A DNA stretch of 64,000 nt from Candidatus Gastranaerophilales bacterium (GCA_900766355.1 CAAFVD010000023.1:1-64000); one strand, 5' to 3'. Shown: positions 17,934-28,021, counted from the stretch's first letter. Numbers and translations: made by a program. The notes: generated by a model from the letters alone, not told the origin.

Positions 17934-18648
17934 TTACACCTTGAATTGAAATGGAATCTACACCTTTTAGTTTTTCAACTTTTTTATATAAAGATTGAAT
18001 AGGTTTTTTAGAAACAATTTCAACTGTCATACTAATTTTTATTTTTTCAGGATTTTCAAAAAGTTTTTGAATTTTCAAAGCCTCAACTGATTTGAAATTA
18101 TCTGTCATAAAATCTTTTATTGAATCAACTTCTTCTTGTTGGCAGAACAAAGTAACTTTTAATCTTCTTATATTTTTAGAAGAACAATTAAGCACTTTTC
18201 TTTCAAAAACTCTAATAAGAGTTAGCACCAATACAGATGCAAAAGTTGCTAATGTTGCGACACCATACATACCACTACCACAAGCCATACCAATACTTGC
18301 AGCCATCCACAAAGTAGCAGCTGTTGTTAAACCAAAAACAGTTGGCCCGTTTCTTAATACTGTACCTGCACCGATAAAACCGATACCTGTTACAACTTGT
18401 GCTGCAACACGAGCAGTATCTCTTATACCGTTAGGGTGGTAATCAGGAATATGACCTGAAAACATTGGGAAACCGTATATAGAAATTACAGTAAATACAC
18501 AAGCACCCAAACATACTAATATATGTGTTCTTAACCCTGCATATTTATTTGTTATTTCTCGCTCAAATCCTAAAACAAAGCCTAAAGCAATCGCTGATAA
18601 AATTCGGACTGCAAGCTCTAAATTAGCAGCATTTATTATATTTTCCAT
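17926..18648 (-). CDS. MgtC/SapB family membrane protein
   Basis: Four to five transmembrane helices in the first 140 residues carry the family signature ALGFVLGFEREITNKYAGLRT and GIGFIGAGTVLRNG. The C-terminal cytoplasmic ACT-like domain (about 155-240) is also typical of MgtC. In pathogens MgtC modulates the F1Fo ATPase and helps survival at low magnesium; in other bacteria the role is less clear. It sits 30 nt after the OppC-like permease gene in the same operon. The exact function here is unknown. Confidence 0.88.
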   Translation of the reverse strand: MENIINAANLELAVRILSAIALGFVLGFEREITNKYAGLRTHILVCLGACVFTVISIYGFPMFSGHIPDYHPNGIRDTARVAAQVVTGIGFIGAGTVLRNGPTVFGLTTAATLWMAASIGMACGSGMYGVATLATFASVLVLTLIRVFERKVLNCSSKNIRRLKVTLFCQQEEVDSIKDFMTDNFKSVEALKIQKLFENPEKIKISMTVEIVSKKPIQSLYKKVEKLKGVDSISIQGVNE

Positions 18649-18678
18649 ACTATTTTAATTCTCCGATTAATTTATTCT

Positions 18679-19746
18679 CTACTCTCTCATTTTTCCTTTT
18701 GGGTCTAAGATATCTCTTATTGTATCACCTATTACGTTAAATGATAATACCGCAATAAAAATTAAGAACCCAGGAGTTAAAAGCCAAGGTCTATATAAGA
18801 TATTAATATATTCTTGAGCTTCTTTCAACATGTTACCCCAACTTGCATCAGGTTGTTGAATACCTAAGCCCAAAAAGCTTAATCCTGATTCGGCAAGTAT
18901 ATATGACGGTACAGACAAAGTCATTGCTATAATTACATAACTTGTAGTCTGAGGTAATATATGTTTCAAAATGATTCTCAAATCTGATGCTCCGATTGTT
19001 TTTGCAGCAAGTACGAATTCTTCTTTTTTTATTGAAAGTACCATACCTCTTACAACACGTGCAAATCCTGACCAGCCAATTAATGCTAATATAATAACGA
19101 TTAACGTAAATCTCTGTGTGCTTGTCATGTTTGACGGTAAAATTGCGGCTAAAATAATTAAAAGATAAAAGCTAGGTATTGCCATAACAGCCTCAGCAAA
19201 TCTCATCATTATTATATCAACCCAACCACCGAAATATCCTGATATGCCACCATAGATTAAGCCGATAGGGAATAATATAAACAACGATAAAAAGCCTATT
19301 GTAAGCGAAATTCTGCCACCAAATAATAGTCTTGAAAATACATCACGACCGTTTATATCTGTTCCTAAAATATATAATCTGCCTTCTTTTTCAACTCCGA
19401 AAAGATGGCGAGATGTTTTTATTATTCCCATAAATTTATAAGTTTCACCACGATTTAGAAAATGAATATAATACTTATGAGAACGGTCAAGTTTATAAAC
19501 CGTTTGGTATAATTCAGGCATGTATTCACGTTTGTAGTTGTATGTATAAGGTTTTGAAAATTTACCGTTTTCGTCAATGATGAATACTTTAGAAGGTGGT
19601 GCATAAGATTGGTTTCTGTCTGCAAAATCTTTTGAATAAGGTGCAATAAAATTAGCAAACAAAATTACCAAATACATCACTAACAAAATTATTAGTGCTA
19701 TACTTGCGTATTTATCTTTCATAATTTGTTTAAAAATGTTCTTCAT
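18679..19746 (-). CDS. Peptide ABC transporter permease, OppC/DppC type
   Basis: Inner-membrane subunit with a first helix at about 14-33 and five more helices from about 140 to the end. The EAA loop (FARVVRGMVLSIKKEEFVLAAKTIGAS) contacts the ATPase. An insert of about 85 residues between the first and second helices should lie in the periplasm and makes the protein longer (355) than the usual about 300. The typical GTDINGRDVFSRLLFGGRISL segment follows the insert. It lies 9 nt downstream of the OppB-like gene. It should form a heterodimer with that protein. Confidence 0.92.
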   Translation of the reverse strand: MKNIFKQIMKDKYASIALIILLVMYLVILFANFIAPYSKDFADRNQSYAPPSKVFIIDENGKFSKPYTYNYKREYMPELYQTVYKLDRSHKYYIHFLNRGETYKFMGIIKTSRHLFGVEKEGRLYILGTDINGRDVFSRLLFGGRISLTIGFLSLFILFPIGLIYGGISGYFGGWVDIIMMRFAEAVMAIPSFYLLIILAAILPSNMTSTQRFTLIVIILALIGWSGFARVVRGMVLSIKKEEFVLAAKTIGASDLRIILKHILPQTTSYVIIAMTLSVPSYILAESGLSFLGLGIQQPDASWGNMLKEAQEYINILYRPWLLTPGFLIFIAVLSFNVIGDTIRDILDPKGKMRE

Positions 19747-19755
19747 TTTATTACC

Positions 19756-20730
19756 TTATTGACCACCGTTTCTTATTCTAGGGTCTGTAATTATTAAAAG
19801 TATATCAGCAAGCAAATTACCTAAAACTAACATTATCGACCCCATCATTAATGATGCCATAACCAAATTTATATCAGATTTCATAACGGCTTCTAAAATT
19901 AATCGTCCTAGCCCTGGATATTGGAACACATATTCTGTCAAAGCTGCACCACTCAACAACCCTGCAAACTCAAACCCCAAAAGTGTAATCATAGGGTTCA
20001 ATGCGTTTCTGAGTGCGTGTTTAAATATTACCTTAAACTCAGATAAACCTTTTGCTCTAGCGAATTTTACATATTCTGAATCCATAACATCAAGCATATT
20101 AGCCCTCATTTGTCTTTGTAATCCTGCAAGTGATATTGTGAACAAAACAGTTACAGGTAATACAAGATGTTTTGCTAAATCAAGAATTTTTCCACTAAAA
20201 CTCATTTCATCAAAATCAAAACTTGTTAATCCACCTACTGGAAACAATGAAGTTTTTACTGCAAAAATTAATAATAGTATTGCAAAGAAGAAGGACGGTA
20301 TTGCCATTCCTACACTTGATAACACAGTTAAAAGTCTATCAAATTGGCTTTTATGATAAACTGCCCCTAATATTCCCAAAGGGATTCCAACACTCCAAGT
20401 CATAAATATAACAATAGTTGTTAAAAGTAATGTATTAGGGATTCTCTCTTTCAATTTATCTGAAACTTTTTCGCCAGATGATGTAATACCCAAATCACCT
20501 CTTACAAATGCTGATGCCCATTTTACATATTGTACTGGGATTGGTTTGTCCAAACCCAAGCGCTGGGTTTCTTTTTGCAAAGTTTCTTTTGATATAGATG
20601 GATTAAGCCTTAGTTCTGCTAAAGGGTCAATAGGGCTTAATCGGATTATGAAAAAACTTATTATTGAAACAATGAACAATAACGGAATAATTTGGATAAT
20701 TCTTTTTAGTATGTATTTTAGTATATTCAT
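19756..20730 (-). CDS. Peptide ABC transporter permease, OppB/DppB type
   Basis: Six-helix permease of normal length (324). It starts with ILKYILKRIIQIIPLLFIVSIISFFIIRLSP and has the EAA loop EYVKFARAKGLSEFKVIFKHALRNALNPMI (about 215-245) and the C-terminal DPRIRNGG. It overlaps the binding-protein gene by 4 nt (ATGA), so the two are translationally coupled. Substrate class is peptide or nickel type by family; the actual substrate is unknown. No oppD/oppF ATPase genes are present nearby, so the energising subunits must be encoded elsewhere. Confidence 0.93.
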   Translation of the reverse strand: MNILKYILKRIIQIIPLLFIVSIISFFIIRLSPIDPLAELRLNPSISKETLQKETQRLGLDKPIPVQYVKWASAFVRGDLGITSSGEKVSDKLKERIPNTLLLTTIVIFMTWSVGIPLGILGAVYHKSQFDRLLTVLSSVGMAIPSFFFAILLLIFAVKTSLFPVGGLTSFDFDEMSFSGKILDLAKHLVLPVTVLFTISLAGLQRQMRANMLDVMDSEYVKFARAKGLSEFKVIFKHALRNALNPMITLLGFEFAGLLSGAALTEYVFQYPGLGRLILEAVMKSDINLVMASLMMGSIMLVLGNLLADILLIITDPRIRNGGQ

Positions 20731-22607
20731 TTATCACTTCCTATCCAAATTTCTTCCATATTATATAGTATTCCAGACAATGTTGTAGGATATATATTTT
20801 TAAATTTTCTCCTTATTGCAACAATTCTTGTTGGAGAATAAAGATATATAATAGGTCTTTCGTTATAAACGATTTCTTGATATCTATCATAATATTTTTT
20901 TCTATCATTAAAATTAAGTTTTAATGCTCCTTGTTCAAAAATATTATCAAGCTCTTTTTCCCAACTTAATCTATCATCAATTTTATAATCCATTGGTCTT
21001 TGGTTGAACAAATGTAATGGCCCATTTGAAGCCCAAACATTTTTACCATTATGAGGTTCTAAAGGTGAACCAGTTAATCCCATAATTGCCATATCCCAAT
21101 CATAAGAATTGGTTAATTTGTTTACTAGAGTATTAAATTCTACAGGTTTAAAATTAACTGTCATGCCTAGGTCTGACAAATCTTGTTTAAGCATAACACC
21201 TATTGATTCACGCTCTGTATTGCCAGCATTAGTGTATAAATCAAATTCTACCTTATGCCCTTTTTTATCATACAAAAATCCGTCACCATGTTTGCAGAAT
21301 CCACTCTTTGCAAGATATTGTTCTGCAAGTTTTAAATCTCTTTTATGACCTTTTATGTTTTTATTCAAATAAATTCCGTTTAAGCTTTCAGATGTAAATA
21401 AAGGTACTGCAAGTCCTTGAGCGATATTTGTAACTAAACTGTTTCTATCTATAGCGTAGTCTATAGCTGTTCTAAAGTTGATATCAGAAAACCATTGTTG
21501 CTTGATAGAACTTACATAATATTTACCTTTATCATTTTTTCTGTTGTTTAGATTAATCGCAAGGAACATTGTTCCTGTATCAGCCCCAAGATTATATATA
21601 GCATAATCTGATAATGATTCTTTAGCTTTGTAACGAGCAACTGTAGAACCTCGAAGGCTTATTGTATCAATCTCTTTTGCCTCGAATTTTAGTATTTCGT
21701 TGTTTAAATCACCAACGATTAAATATACTATTTGATTCAAATAAGGAAGTTTTTCATTATTAAGGTTTATTTCATAATAATTAGGGTTTTTTTCAAATAC
21801 AACTCGTTGTGCCGGTACATATTTTTTCAAGTGATATGCACCACTATAAACAATATCTTGAGGGTTAATCGTTGAAGATAAAATTCTATCAAAGGATTTT
21901 TCCCAATCAGGAATAGATTCAAACCAATGTTTTGGTGCAATAGGGTTAGTAAGTTGTCTTAAAAACGGTGCAAATGGTTTTGATATAGTAAATACAACTG
22001 TGTAATTATCTATCTTTCTAATCTCAGGTAATTTGCCGTCTATTAGAATACTATCTCTTACTGAGGTATTACCTAATCCTTTGAAAACAATATCTTTCCA
22101 AGTGAAAATTACATCATCTGCCGTAATAGGTTGTCCGTCAGACCATTTTAGCCCATGTCTTAGTGTAACAATATAATTGTTTCCTTCAATCTTTATTGAT
22201 TTAGCAAGTTTAGGTATAACTTCTCCGGTAACAGGGTTTGAGGTTACAAGTCCGTCATACATTATATTTGCCATTTGTGATGATGTCGCATCTTTTGCAG
22301 TAAAAGGGTTAAAGGTTTTTGGACCTTCACCGATAGTCGAAGCAATTAATCTACCACCATATCTACCAACAGGAAGTTGGGATTGTAGATAATCAACACC
22401 ATTTATTGTAACAGTTATTGGGTTTGGAAAAATTTTGTTTAGTGGGTATTTTTCTACAGTATCGCAAGCTTTACAAGTGATTTCTGTATCGTTTGAATTG
22501 GCACTATCTTTTTGTAGATATAATCCAAGACACAAAATTATTATCCCTATTGTAATTACAATAAAAAAAGCTCTTTTCATAGGAATAGAATAACATATTT
22601 TTATCAT
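20727..22607 (-). CDS. Extracellular solute-binding protein, family 5 (OppA-like)
   Basis: A 626-residue periplasmic binding protein with an N-terminal hydrophobic segment (about 13-31) that may be a signal anchor; a canonical lipobox is not clear. Family 5 features are present: MYDGLVTSNPVTGEVIPKLA near 110, the VTLRHGLKWSDGQPITADDV block near 150, and the RTAIDYAIDRNSLV block near 370. The first ATG (22607) is kept because AGGTGGA lies about 9 nt upstream; a second ATG at 22580 is possible. A CKAC pair near residue 45 is unusual and might form a disulfide. It is the first gene of the transporter operon. A perfect 22-bp AT palindrome lies just upstream. Confidence 0.9.
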   Translation of the reverse strand: MIKICYSIPMKRAFFIVITIGIIILCLGLYLQKDSANSNDTEITCKACDTVEKYPLNKIFPNPITVTINGVDYLQSQLPVGRYGGRLIASTIGEGPKTFNPFTAKDATSSQMANIMYDGLVTSNPVTGEVIPKLAKSIKIEGNNYIVTLRHGLKWSDGQPITADDVIFTWKDIVFKGLGNTSVRDSILIDGKLPEIRKIDNYTVVFTISKPFAPFLRQLTNPIAPKHWFESIPDWEKSFDRILSSTINPQDIVYSGAYHLKKYVPAQRVVFEKNPNYYEINLNNEKLPYLNQIVYLIVGDLNNEILKFEAKEIDTISLRGSTVARYKAKESLSDYAIYNLGADTGTMFLAINLNNRKNDKGKYYVSSIKQQWFSDINFRTAIDYAIDRNSLVTNIAQGLAVPLFTSESLNGIYLNKNIKGHKRDLKLAEQYLAKSGFCKHGDGFLYDKKGHKVEFDLYTNAGNTERESIGVMLKQDLSDLGMTVNFKPVEFNTLVNKLTNSYDWDMAIMGLTGSPLEPHNGKNVWASNGPLHLFNQRPMDYKIDDRLSWEKELDNIFEQGALKLNFNDRKKYYDRYQEIVYNERPIIYLYSPTRIVAIRRKFKNIYPTTLSGILYNMEEIWIGSDK

Positions 22608-22630
22608 TTAAACATTCCACCTATTAGGGG

Positions 22631-22652
22631 ATAAAATAATTAATTATTTTAT
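22631..22652. promoter_or_regulatory. Perfect 22-bp AT palindrome
   Basis: ATAAAATAATT followed by its exact complement AATTATTTTAT, in the 80-bp gap between the divergent transporter and FliJ-like genes. It could be an operator, for instance for the MarR-type regulator encoded 540 bp away, but an all-AT palindrome can arise by chance. Confidence 0.3.
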
Positions 22653-22687
22653 TTTGGAAAGTCAAATAATTGAGTTATTATACTAAT

Positions 22688-23140
22688 ATGCCATTTAGAT
22701 ATAGATTACAAAAAATACTTGAATTTAGAATTCGTAAAAAAGAAGAACAGGAAGCAGTTGTACAAAAAGCACAACAAGCTGTTCATCAAGCTGAAATGGA
22801 TATTAAACAAAATGAAGATGAAATAATGCAAACGGTTCAAGCAAAAAAAATGGCTGACTATAGAATGATGGAATACTATGACAAATATCTTCATCACTTG
22901 TGGGATAAGGCAGAAGAACTTGAAAAAAAACGAGAAGAAGCTCAAAAAGTTCTTGATGAAGAAATGGAAAAATTAGTTAAATGTGAACAGGAAGTGAAAG
23001 TTCTTGAAAATCACAAAGAAAAGAAGAAAGAACAATACATAGCAGAAGAAAAAGCTGCCGAATTAAAAATGTTTTCTGAACTAGGTGTACAACGTCACTT
23101 TATTAGAGCAAAAGAAAACGAGCAAGAAAATAATTCTTAA
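22688..23140 (+). CDS. FliJ-like coiled-coil protein
   Basis: A 150-residue, highly charged, almost entirely coiled-coil protein. It begins PFRYRLQKILEFRIRKKEEQE, the pattern of the flagellar export component FliJ, which sits in the export ATPase ring. The length is right for FliJ (about 145-150). The ATG at 22688 is chosen over a TTG at 22670. The gene has no flagellar neighbour here, so the call rests on sequence pattern alone; another coiled-coil role is possible. Confidence 0.55.
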   Translation: MPFRYRLQKILEFRIRKKEEQEAVVQKAQQAVHQAEMDIKQNEDEIMQTVQAKKMADYRMMEYYDKYLHHLWDKAEELEKKREEAQKVLDEEMEKLVKCEQEVKVLENHKEKKKEQYIAEEKAAELKMFSELGVQRHFIRAKENEQENNS

Positions 23141-23172
23141 TCATAAATAAATGTCGAAATCTACCTATTTTA

Positions 23173-23181
23173 TGGTATAAT
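23173..23181 (+). promoter_or_regulatory. Extended -10 promoter of the marR-like gene
   Basis: TGGTATAAT (extended -10) ends 6 nt before the ATG at 23188, with no room for a Shine-Dalgarno sequence. The transcript is probably leaderless. Confidence 0.65.
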
Positions 23182-23187
23182 TTCTTT

Positions 23188-23622
23188 ATGAAAGAAGAAA
23201 ATACTTGTAGTTTTTTTATTAGAAATATTGCACATACGGTTAAATGTATGCAGGATAAATGTTTGTTGCACTATGGGTTATCAAACCAACAGGCAAGGCT
23301 TTTGGGTGAAATTATAAAGTTGTCTAAAAAAAACAAAGTTTTTGGACGCAGAGATTTTGCTAAGGCTTTAAATTTAAAAGGGCCTTCTGTAACAAGTCTT
23401 TTGCATGGGCTTGAGAATAAAAAACTTATAGAAACAGAGGCTAGTGGTAGTGATGGACGTAGAAAAATTTTTCGTCCAACAGAAGAAGGTAAAAAGCTTA
23501 TCAAACAAATGGATTTAGTGTTTGAGGCAACAGAGAATCAACTTGTTGATAGATTAACTGATGAAGAAATTGAAAAATTTAAAGAATACCTACAGATAGC
23601 CTATGAAAATATGAACGAATAA
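23188..23622 (+). CDS. MarR-family transcriptional regulator
   Basis: A 144-residue winged helix-turn-helix protein. The recognition region lies at about 50-80 (RRDFAKALNLKGPSVTSLLHGLE) and the wing at about 88-100 (GSDGRRKIFRPTEEG), with N- and C-terminal helices for dimerisation. MarR proteins are usually repressors released by small ligands. CxxxF/Cys residues near the N-terminus (Cys7, Cys20, Cys25) could allow redox sensing, but this is speculation. It has its own extended -10 promoter and precedes the AsmA-like gene, which also has a promoter. Confidence 0.9.
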   Translation: MKEENTCSFFIRNIAHTVKCMQDKCLLHYGLSNQQARLLGEIIKLSKKNKVFGRRDFAKALNLKGPSVTSLLHGLENKKLIETEASGSDGRRKIFRPTEEGKKLIKQMDLVFEATENQLVDRLTDEEIEKFKEYLQIAYENMNE

Positions 23623-23623
23623 G

Positions 23624-23632
23624 TGGTATAAT
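23624..23632 (+). promoter_or_regulatory. Extended -10 promoter of the AsmA-like gene
   Basis: TGGTATAAT overlaps the end of the marR-like gene and ends 13 nt before the ATG at 23646. The transcript would have a leader of only about 6 nt, again without a Shine-Dalgarno. Confidence 0.55.
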
Positions 23633-23645
23633 TAATTTAACTAAA

Positions 23646-26600
23646 ATGCGAAAAAACAGCTATATATATATATTTATATTTTTAATAGTTTATTTAATAT
23701 GGACAATAGCATTACCTTTATTGTTCAGATATAATGTTGCGAATATTGAATCTAATATCAAGCAGAAAACAGGTTATAATATACGCTTGAATAATGCCAG
23801 AATTAGTAATTGGTCTATTATTAATACAAAATTCAAAACAAATGAGTTTGAGGTTTTAAACAAGGACAATTCAAAAGCACTAAGTATTCAAAACCCTATT
23901 ATTAGTATCAAATTACTTCCATTAATCGTTGGTAAATGTCATATTAGAAGTATTGAATTTTCTGACATTAATATAAATCTTTCTGTAGATAAAAATTTGT
24001 ATTTAGGTGATTATCTAATAAAACTGCCTGAGTCTAATAATACAAAAGTTCAACTTGATAGATTAAAAGTTAAAAACTATGTTTTGTCTGTTTATGATAA
24101 AAATTCTAATCTTCCAATGAATTTTGAAGGGCAAAATTTGTATTATAAAGAAACTTATAATAGTTTTATTGCTCGAGGAGAAAATAATGTTGTTATAGAT
24201 AATGAAAAATCTATTGCAAATTTTGATGTAAAAATACCGAAAAAACATTATATTAAAGGTTCAAAGGTAAATCTAGATATAAAAAATTTCAAACTCTCAC
24301 CTTTAACAAATTTATTAAAAACACTTACTAATAATAATTTTGTATCAGCAAATGGGTTGATAAATCTATATTCTAACAATTCTAGTTTTGAGGGTAGTTT
24401 TTCTAATGTAAAACTTGTCATGAAAGATTCTGCAAAATCAATTATTTTCCCTCAACAATTTAATGTTTTATCAAAATTTAAGTTATATTCAAATGATTTG
24501 AAAATAGAAACTTTTGAGGCAAAAGGTGGCAACATAGGATTATTCCTTAAAGGTGAGATTGACAAATTTACATCAAAAGCTCCTATATTTAATCTTGAAA
24601 TAAATATGCCAAAATCTGATGTCAGAGAAATTGCATTATTATTACCACCGCTTGTAGTACCTCAGTTTAATGTTTATAGGTTAAAAATGTATCCATTTTA
24701 TGGATACTCAACTGCAGATTTAAAAATTCGAGGTAAATTTCCTGAACCATATTTAGATGGTGATATACATATTTCAGATGCATATATGATAAAACCTATT
24801 CCTAATGCTGAAAAAGCAAATATTAATATCAAATGTATAAGAAAAAAAATGAATATTGATGTAGTTGTTCCAGCTGGGGATAATCAAACAGTTTATGTAA
24901 CAGGTGATATTGATGATTATGGTGATAACAAATCTGATTTGAGAATAAGAAGTTCTAAGTCAGTTAATCTTGCAACTGCAGAATTCGTTTTGAATCCTCT
25001 CCATGAGATTTTGAGATTCTTAATGGGACCTGTTCCAATTATGGATATTAAAGGTCGTGGGAATATTAATATTCGTGTAATTGGTTCAAAGAAAGACCCA
25101 CATATTTGGGGTGCATTTAATTTTGTTAACACAAAAGCTTCGTTTAATGATGTTCATTATTTAACTCTTGAAAATGCCTCTGGAAGTTTAAGTTTTAATG
25201 ACCAAGAAGCACATTTCGTAAACAAAACTGGTACGGTAAATAATCAACCATTTTTTATTGATGGAAAATGTACTTTATTTGGTGATATTAATTTTGATGT
25301 AAAAGGAAATAATCAACCTCTACAAAACATGTTGAATGTAATGACAAAATCGCCAATGCTTGCTCTACTAAAAACAATTGTACCTGATATTCAAAATGCT
25401 AAAGGTGATGTAGATTTATATTTGAATTTAACTGGCAAATTACCTGATATTAATAATATAAAACTCAACGAAAACCTTATTCCAAAAGGTGAAATCAAAC
25501 TTAAAAATAACTCTTTAATATTAAACAAAATTCCAATCAAAAAAGTTCAAGGTTTAATTAAATTCAAATGTCTCGATGTTGATATAGATTTGACAAGTGT
25601 TTTTGATGATTTCTCAAAAATAAAAGTATCTGGCAAAATAAAAGATTCAATAGCTGATGTAATTGTTGAATCACCAAAAATGAATTTGAGAGAGTTTACA
25701 AAAGAAAAATTTAAAGAATTTGATGATTGTTATGTTACTTTCAAAGGATATTACAAAGGAAATCTTCAAAACATAGAATATGACAAAATCCAATGTTCTG
25801 GGCATGTTTTGAAGAATAATAAACCTATTAGGGGTATAAAACTTTTATCAGGAAATCTTAGAATTAAAAACGGAAGACTACGACTTTCAAATGTATATGG
25901 ATTTGTTAAACAAAACCCATTTAATATAGATATTGATGTCAATAATTTTAAACGTCCACGCATAAACGGGCATGTTTCTGCAAAGAACTTTGATTTGCGT
26001 TGTATTAATTTCTGCAAAAATTCTAATATTTTACCTCAACAACTTCGTAAAGAATTGAATAATCTTAATATTCAATCAGGTAGAGCAGATTTTAATGCAA
26101 AAATTAAGAATAATAAAATTAGTGCAATAACGAATATTAACAATGTAAACGGAGTTTATACATTACGCAAAACTCCTAAATCAGAGCCATTATATGTTCC
26201 ACTAAAATTGATACATAGTGAATTAGCGATAAAGAATAATCGAATTTTTATAAATAAAATGAACTGTCTTGTAGATAACATGCCAGTTTTGGTATATGGA
26301 AATATAGCAAATGTGTTGAATAATCCTAAAATAGATATTCATATCAATTCAAAACTTGTGCAGAGAACATTTGATAAATACTGGAATGTAGATAATGTAT
26401 ATCCGATAAAAGTTAAAGGTGATATCTTATTGGGTTCAAGAATATCAGGAACATTGGATAGGATTAATACAAAACTAGATTTTAAACTGGAAGAAAATTC
26501 TAGTATTTATTATATGGGTGCAACTGTCGGAGATATTGAAAACCCTATAACCGTAAATACAGATTTTGATATTATTAAAAACAACATTATTCGTTTAAAT

Positions 26601-28016
26601 AATTTCCAATATAGCAAACTAATATCTTCACAAAATAATAAACAAAATATTTTCCCACTTTTAACTGTAAAAGGTGGAATAACGTATTATAACAACAAAT
26701 TTTATAAATTTGATAATTTAATAGTAAAAACAGAATCACCTACAGATGCAAGAATATTCAATGTATTGTTCAAAAAACCTACAATCAAACATGGTCAATT
26801 TACTTCTGATTTGAAAATTAATGGTAAATCTACCTCTCCTAAAATTTTGGGTGATATGACTGTGAATGGTATTGATATGCCGTTTTTGAACACAACAATT
26901 AAAGACTTATCATTGAACTTTAATGATAGAGATATATTAGTTCGTTCTAAAGGAGAAGTGCTTTCTAACAATGTTATTTGTAATGCTGTTCTAGATAATA
27001 AATTTTCTGATACATATAGAGTTAGAAAAGCTGATATCAATTTGAAACATCTTGATGTAGATAGTTTAATTGATGATTTAAAACAATTAGAGTTAAGAAC
27101 TTTTAATGAAAATCAATCAGTAGTATCGGATAGTAATATGTTTAGTTCGATTATCCTTGATGATTTAACAGTACACGCAAACAGTGTAAATATCAAAAAT
27201 ATGCATGCGAATAATCTAAATGCAAAATGTTCTTTGAATGAAAAAATGTTGTTATCTGTTGATAAATTTAGTTTTGATATGGCTGATGGAAAAATCACAG
27301 GTAACGTAAAACTTAATCTATTGAACAATTTATTAAAACTAAAAATAAATGCAAACAATGTAAATGCTAATGAGTTATTGATTGCTTTATTTGATGTTCA
27401 TAACCAAATATTTGGAAAACTAACAGGTACTATTGATTTGATGTCAAATATTACTAATGACAAAACAAGCAAAGAAACACTTTCTGGTAAAGCAATATTT
27501 ACCGTAAAAGATGGTAGAATGCCAAAGCTTGGTTCTATGGAATATTTACTACGTGCAGGTAATGTGTTCAAAAGTGGTGTTACAGGCATAACAATGAACA
27601 GTATAATAGACCTTGTTACACCTCTCAAAACGGGAGAATTTTCAAGTATTGACGGTAATATCTACCTATCTCATGGTATTGCAGAACGAATTGAAATACA
27701 TTCAGAAAGCAAAGACCTTAACTTATTTATAAAAGGAAAATATAATCTCGTAACAGAAGTTACTGATATGAAAGTTCTAGGTCAGCTATCGAGAAAAATA
27801 TCAACAGTATTCGGTACAATAGGAAATGTGTCCTTAAACTCTTTGTTTAATAAAATTCCAGGAATAAATCTATCAGAAAATGGTCAGTTGATTAATGAAT
27901 TGAATAAAATTCCAGGAATAGAACTTTCTAACAAAGCTTATAGAAAATTTATCGTAGAAATATTTGGGGATATTAATAACGATAACAACGTAAAAAGTTT
28001 CCGTTGGATAAACTAA
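23646..28016 (+). CDS. AsmA/YhdP/TamB-like giant envelope protein
   Basis: A 1456-residue protein with one N-terminal transmembrane helix (about 6-26) followed by a long beta-rich periplasmic region. It resembles the AsmA-like/YhdP family of bridge-like proteins, which form a hydrophobic groove spanning the periplasm and carry phospholipids to the outer membrane. The N-terminal AsmA-type pattern (RYNVANIESNIKQKTGYNIRL) and C-terminal repeats such as LSGKAIFTVKDGRMPKLG and IDGNIYLSHGIAERIEIHS support this. The presence of such a gene implies a two-membrane envelope. It converges on anmK with only 5 nt between stop codons. Which AsmA-clan subfamily it belongs to is uncertain. Confidence 0.82.
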   Translation: MRKNSYIYIFIFLIVYLIWTIALPLLFRYNVANIESNIKQKTGYNIRLNNARISNWSIINTKFKTNEFEVLNKDNSKALSIQNPIISIKLLPLIVGKCHIRSIEFSDININLSVDKNLYLGDYLIKLPESNNTKVQLDRLKVKNYVLSVYDKNSNLPMNFEGQNLYYKETYNSFIARGENNVVIDNEKSIANFDVKIPKKHYIKGSKVNLDIKNFKLSPLTNLLKTLTNNNFVSANGLINLYSNNSSFEGSFSNVKLVMKDSAKSIIFPQQFNVLSKFKLYSNDLKIETFEAKGGNIGLFLKGEIDKFTSKAPIFNLEINMPKSDVREIALLLPPLVVPQFNVYRLKMYPFYGYSTADLKIRGKFPEPYLDGDIHISDAYMIKPIPNAEKANINIKCIRKKMNIDVVVPAGDNQTVYVTGDIDDYGDNKSDLRIRSSKSVNLATAEFVLNPLHEILRFLMGPVPIMDIKGRGNINIRVIGSKKDPHIWGAFNFVNTKASFNDVHYLTLENASGSLSFNDQEAHFVNKTGTVNNQPFFIDGKCTLFGDINFDVKGNNQPLQNMLNVMTKSPMLALLKTIVPDIQNAKGDVDLYLNLTGKLPDINNIKLNENLIPKGEIKLKNNSLILNKIPIKKVQGLIKFKCLDVDIDLTSVFDDFSKIKVSGKIKDSIADVIVESPKMNLREFTKEKFKEFDDCYVTFKGYYKGNLQNIEYDKIQCSGHVLKNNKPIRGIKLLSGNLRIKNGRLRLSNVYGFVKQNPFNIDIDVNNFKRPRINGHVSAKNFDLRCINFCKNSNILPQQLRKELNNLNIQSGRADFNAKIKNNKISAITNINNVNGVYTLRKTPKSEPLYVPLKLIHSELAIKNNRIFINKMNCLVDNMPVLVYGNIANVLNNPKIDIHINSKLVQRTFDKYWNVDNVYPIKVKGDILLGSRISGTLDRINTKLDFKLEENSSIYYMGATVGDIENPITVNTDFDIIKNNIIRLNNFQYSKLISSQNNKQNIFPLLTVKGGITYYNNKFYKFDNLIVKTESPTDARIFNVLFKKPTIKHGQFTSDLKINGKSTSPKILGDMTVNGIDMPFLNTTIKDLSLNFNDRDILVRSKGEVLSNNVICNAVLDNKFSDTYRVRKADINLKHLDVDSLIDDLKQLELRTFNENQSVVSDSNMFSSIILDDLTVHANSVNIKNMHANNLNAKCSLNEKMLLSVDKFSFDMADGKITGNVKLNLLNNLLKLKINANNVNANELLIALFDVHNQIFGKLTGTIDLMSNITNDKTSKETLSGKAIFTVKDGRMPKLGSMEYLLRAGNVFKSGVTGITMNSIIDLVTPLKTGEFSSIDGNIYLSHGIAERIEIHSESKDLNLFIKGKYNLVTEVTDMKVLGQLSRKISTVFGTIGNVSLNSLFNKIPGINLSENGQLINELNKIPGIELSNKAYRKFIVEIFGDINNDNNVKSFRWIN

Positions 28017-28021
28017 AAATA

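Noticed and set aside
22654..22681. Leaderless promoter for the FliJ-like gene (TTGGAA ... TATTAT)
   Set aside because: Both hexamers are imperfect and the region is so AT-rich that such matches are expected; not listed as a feature.
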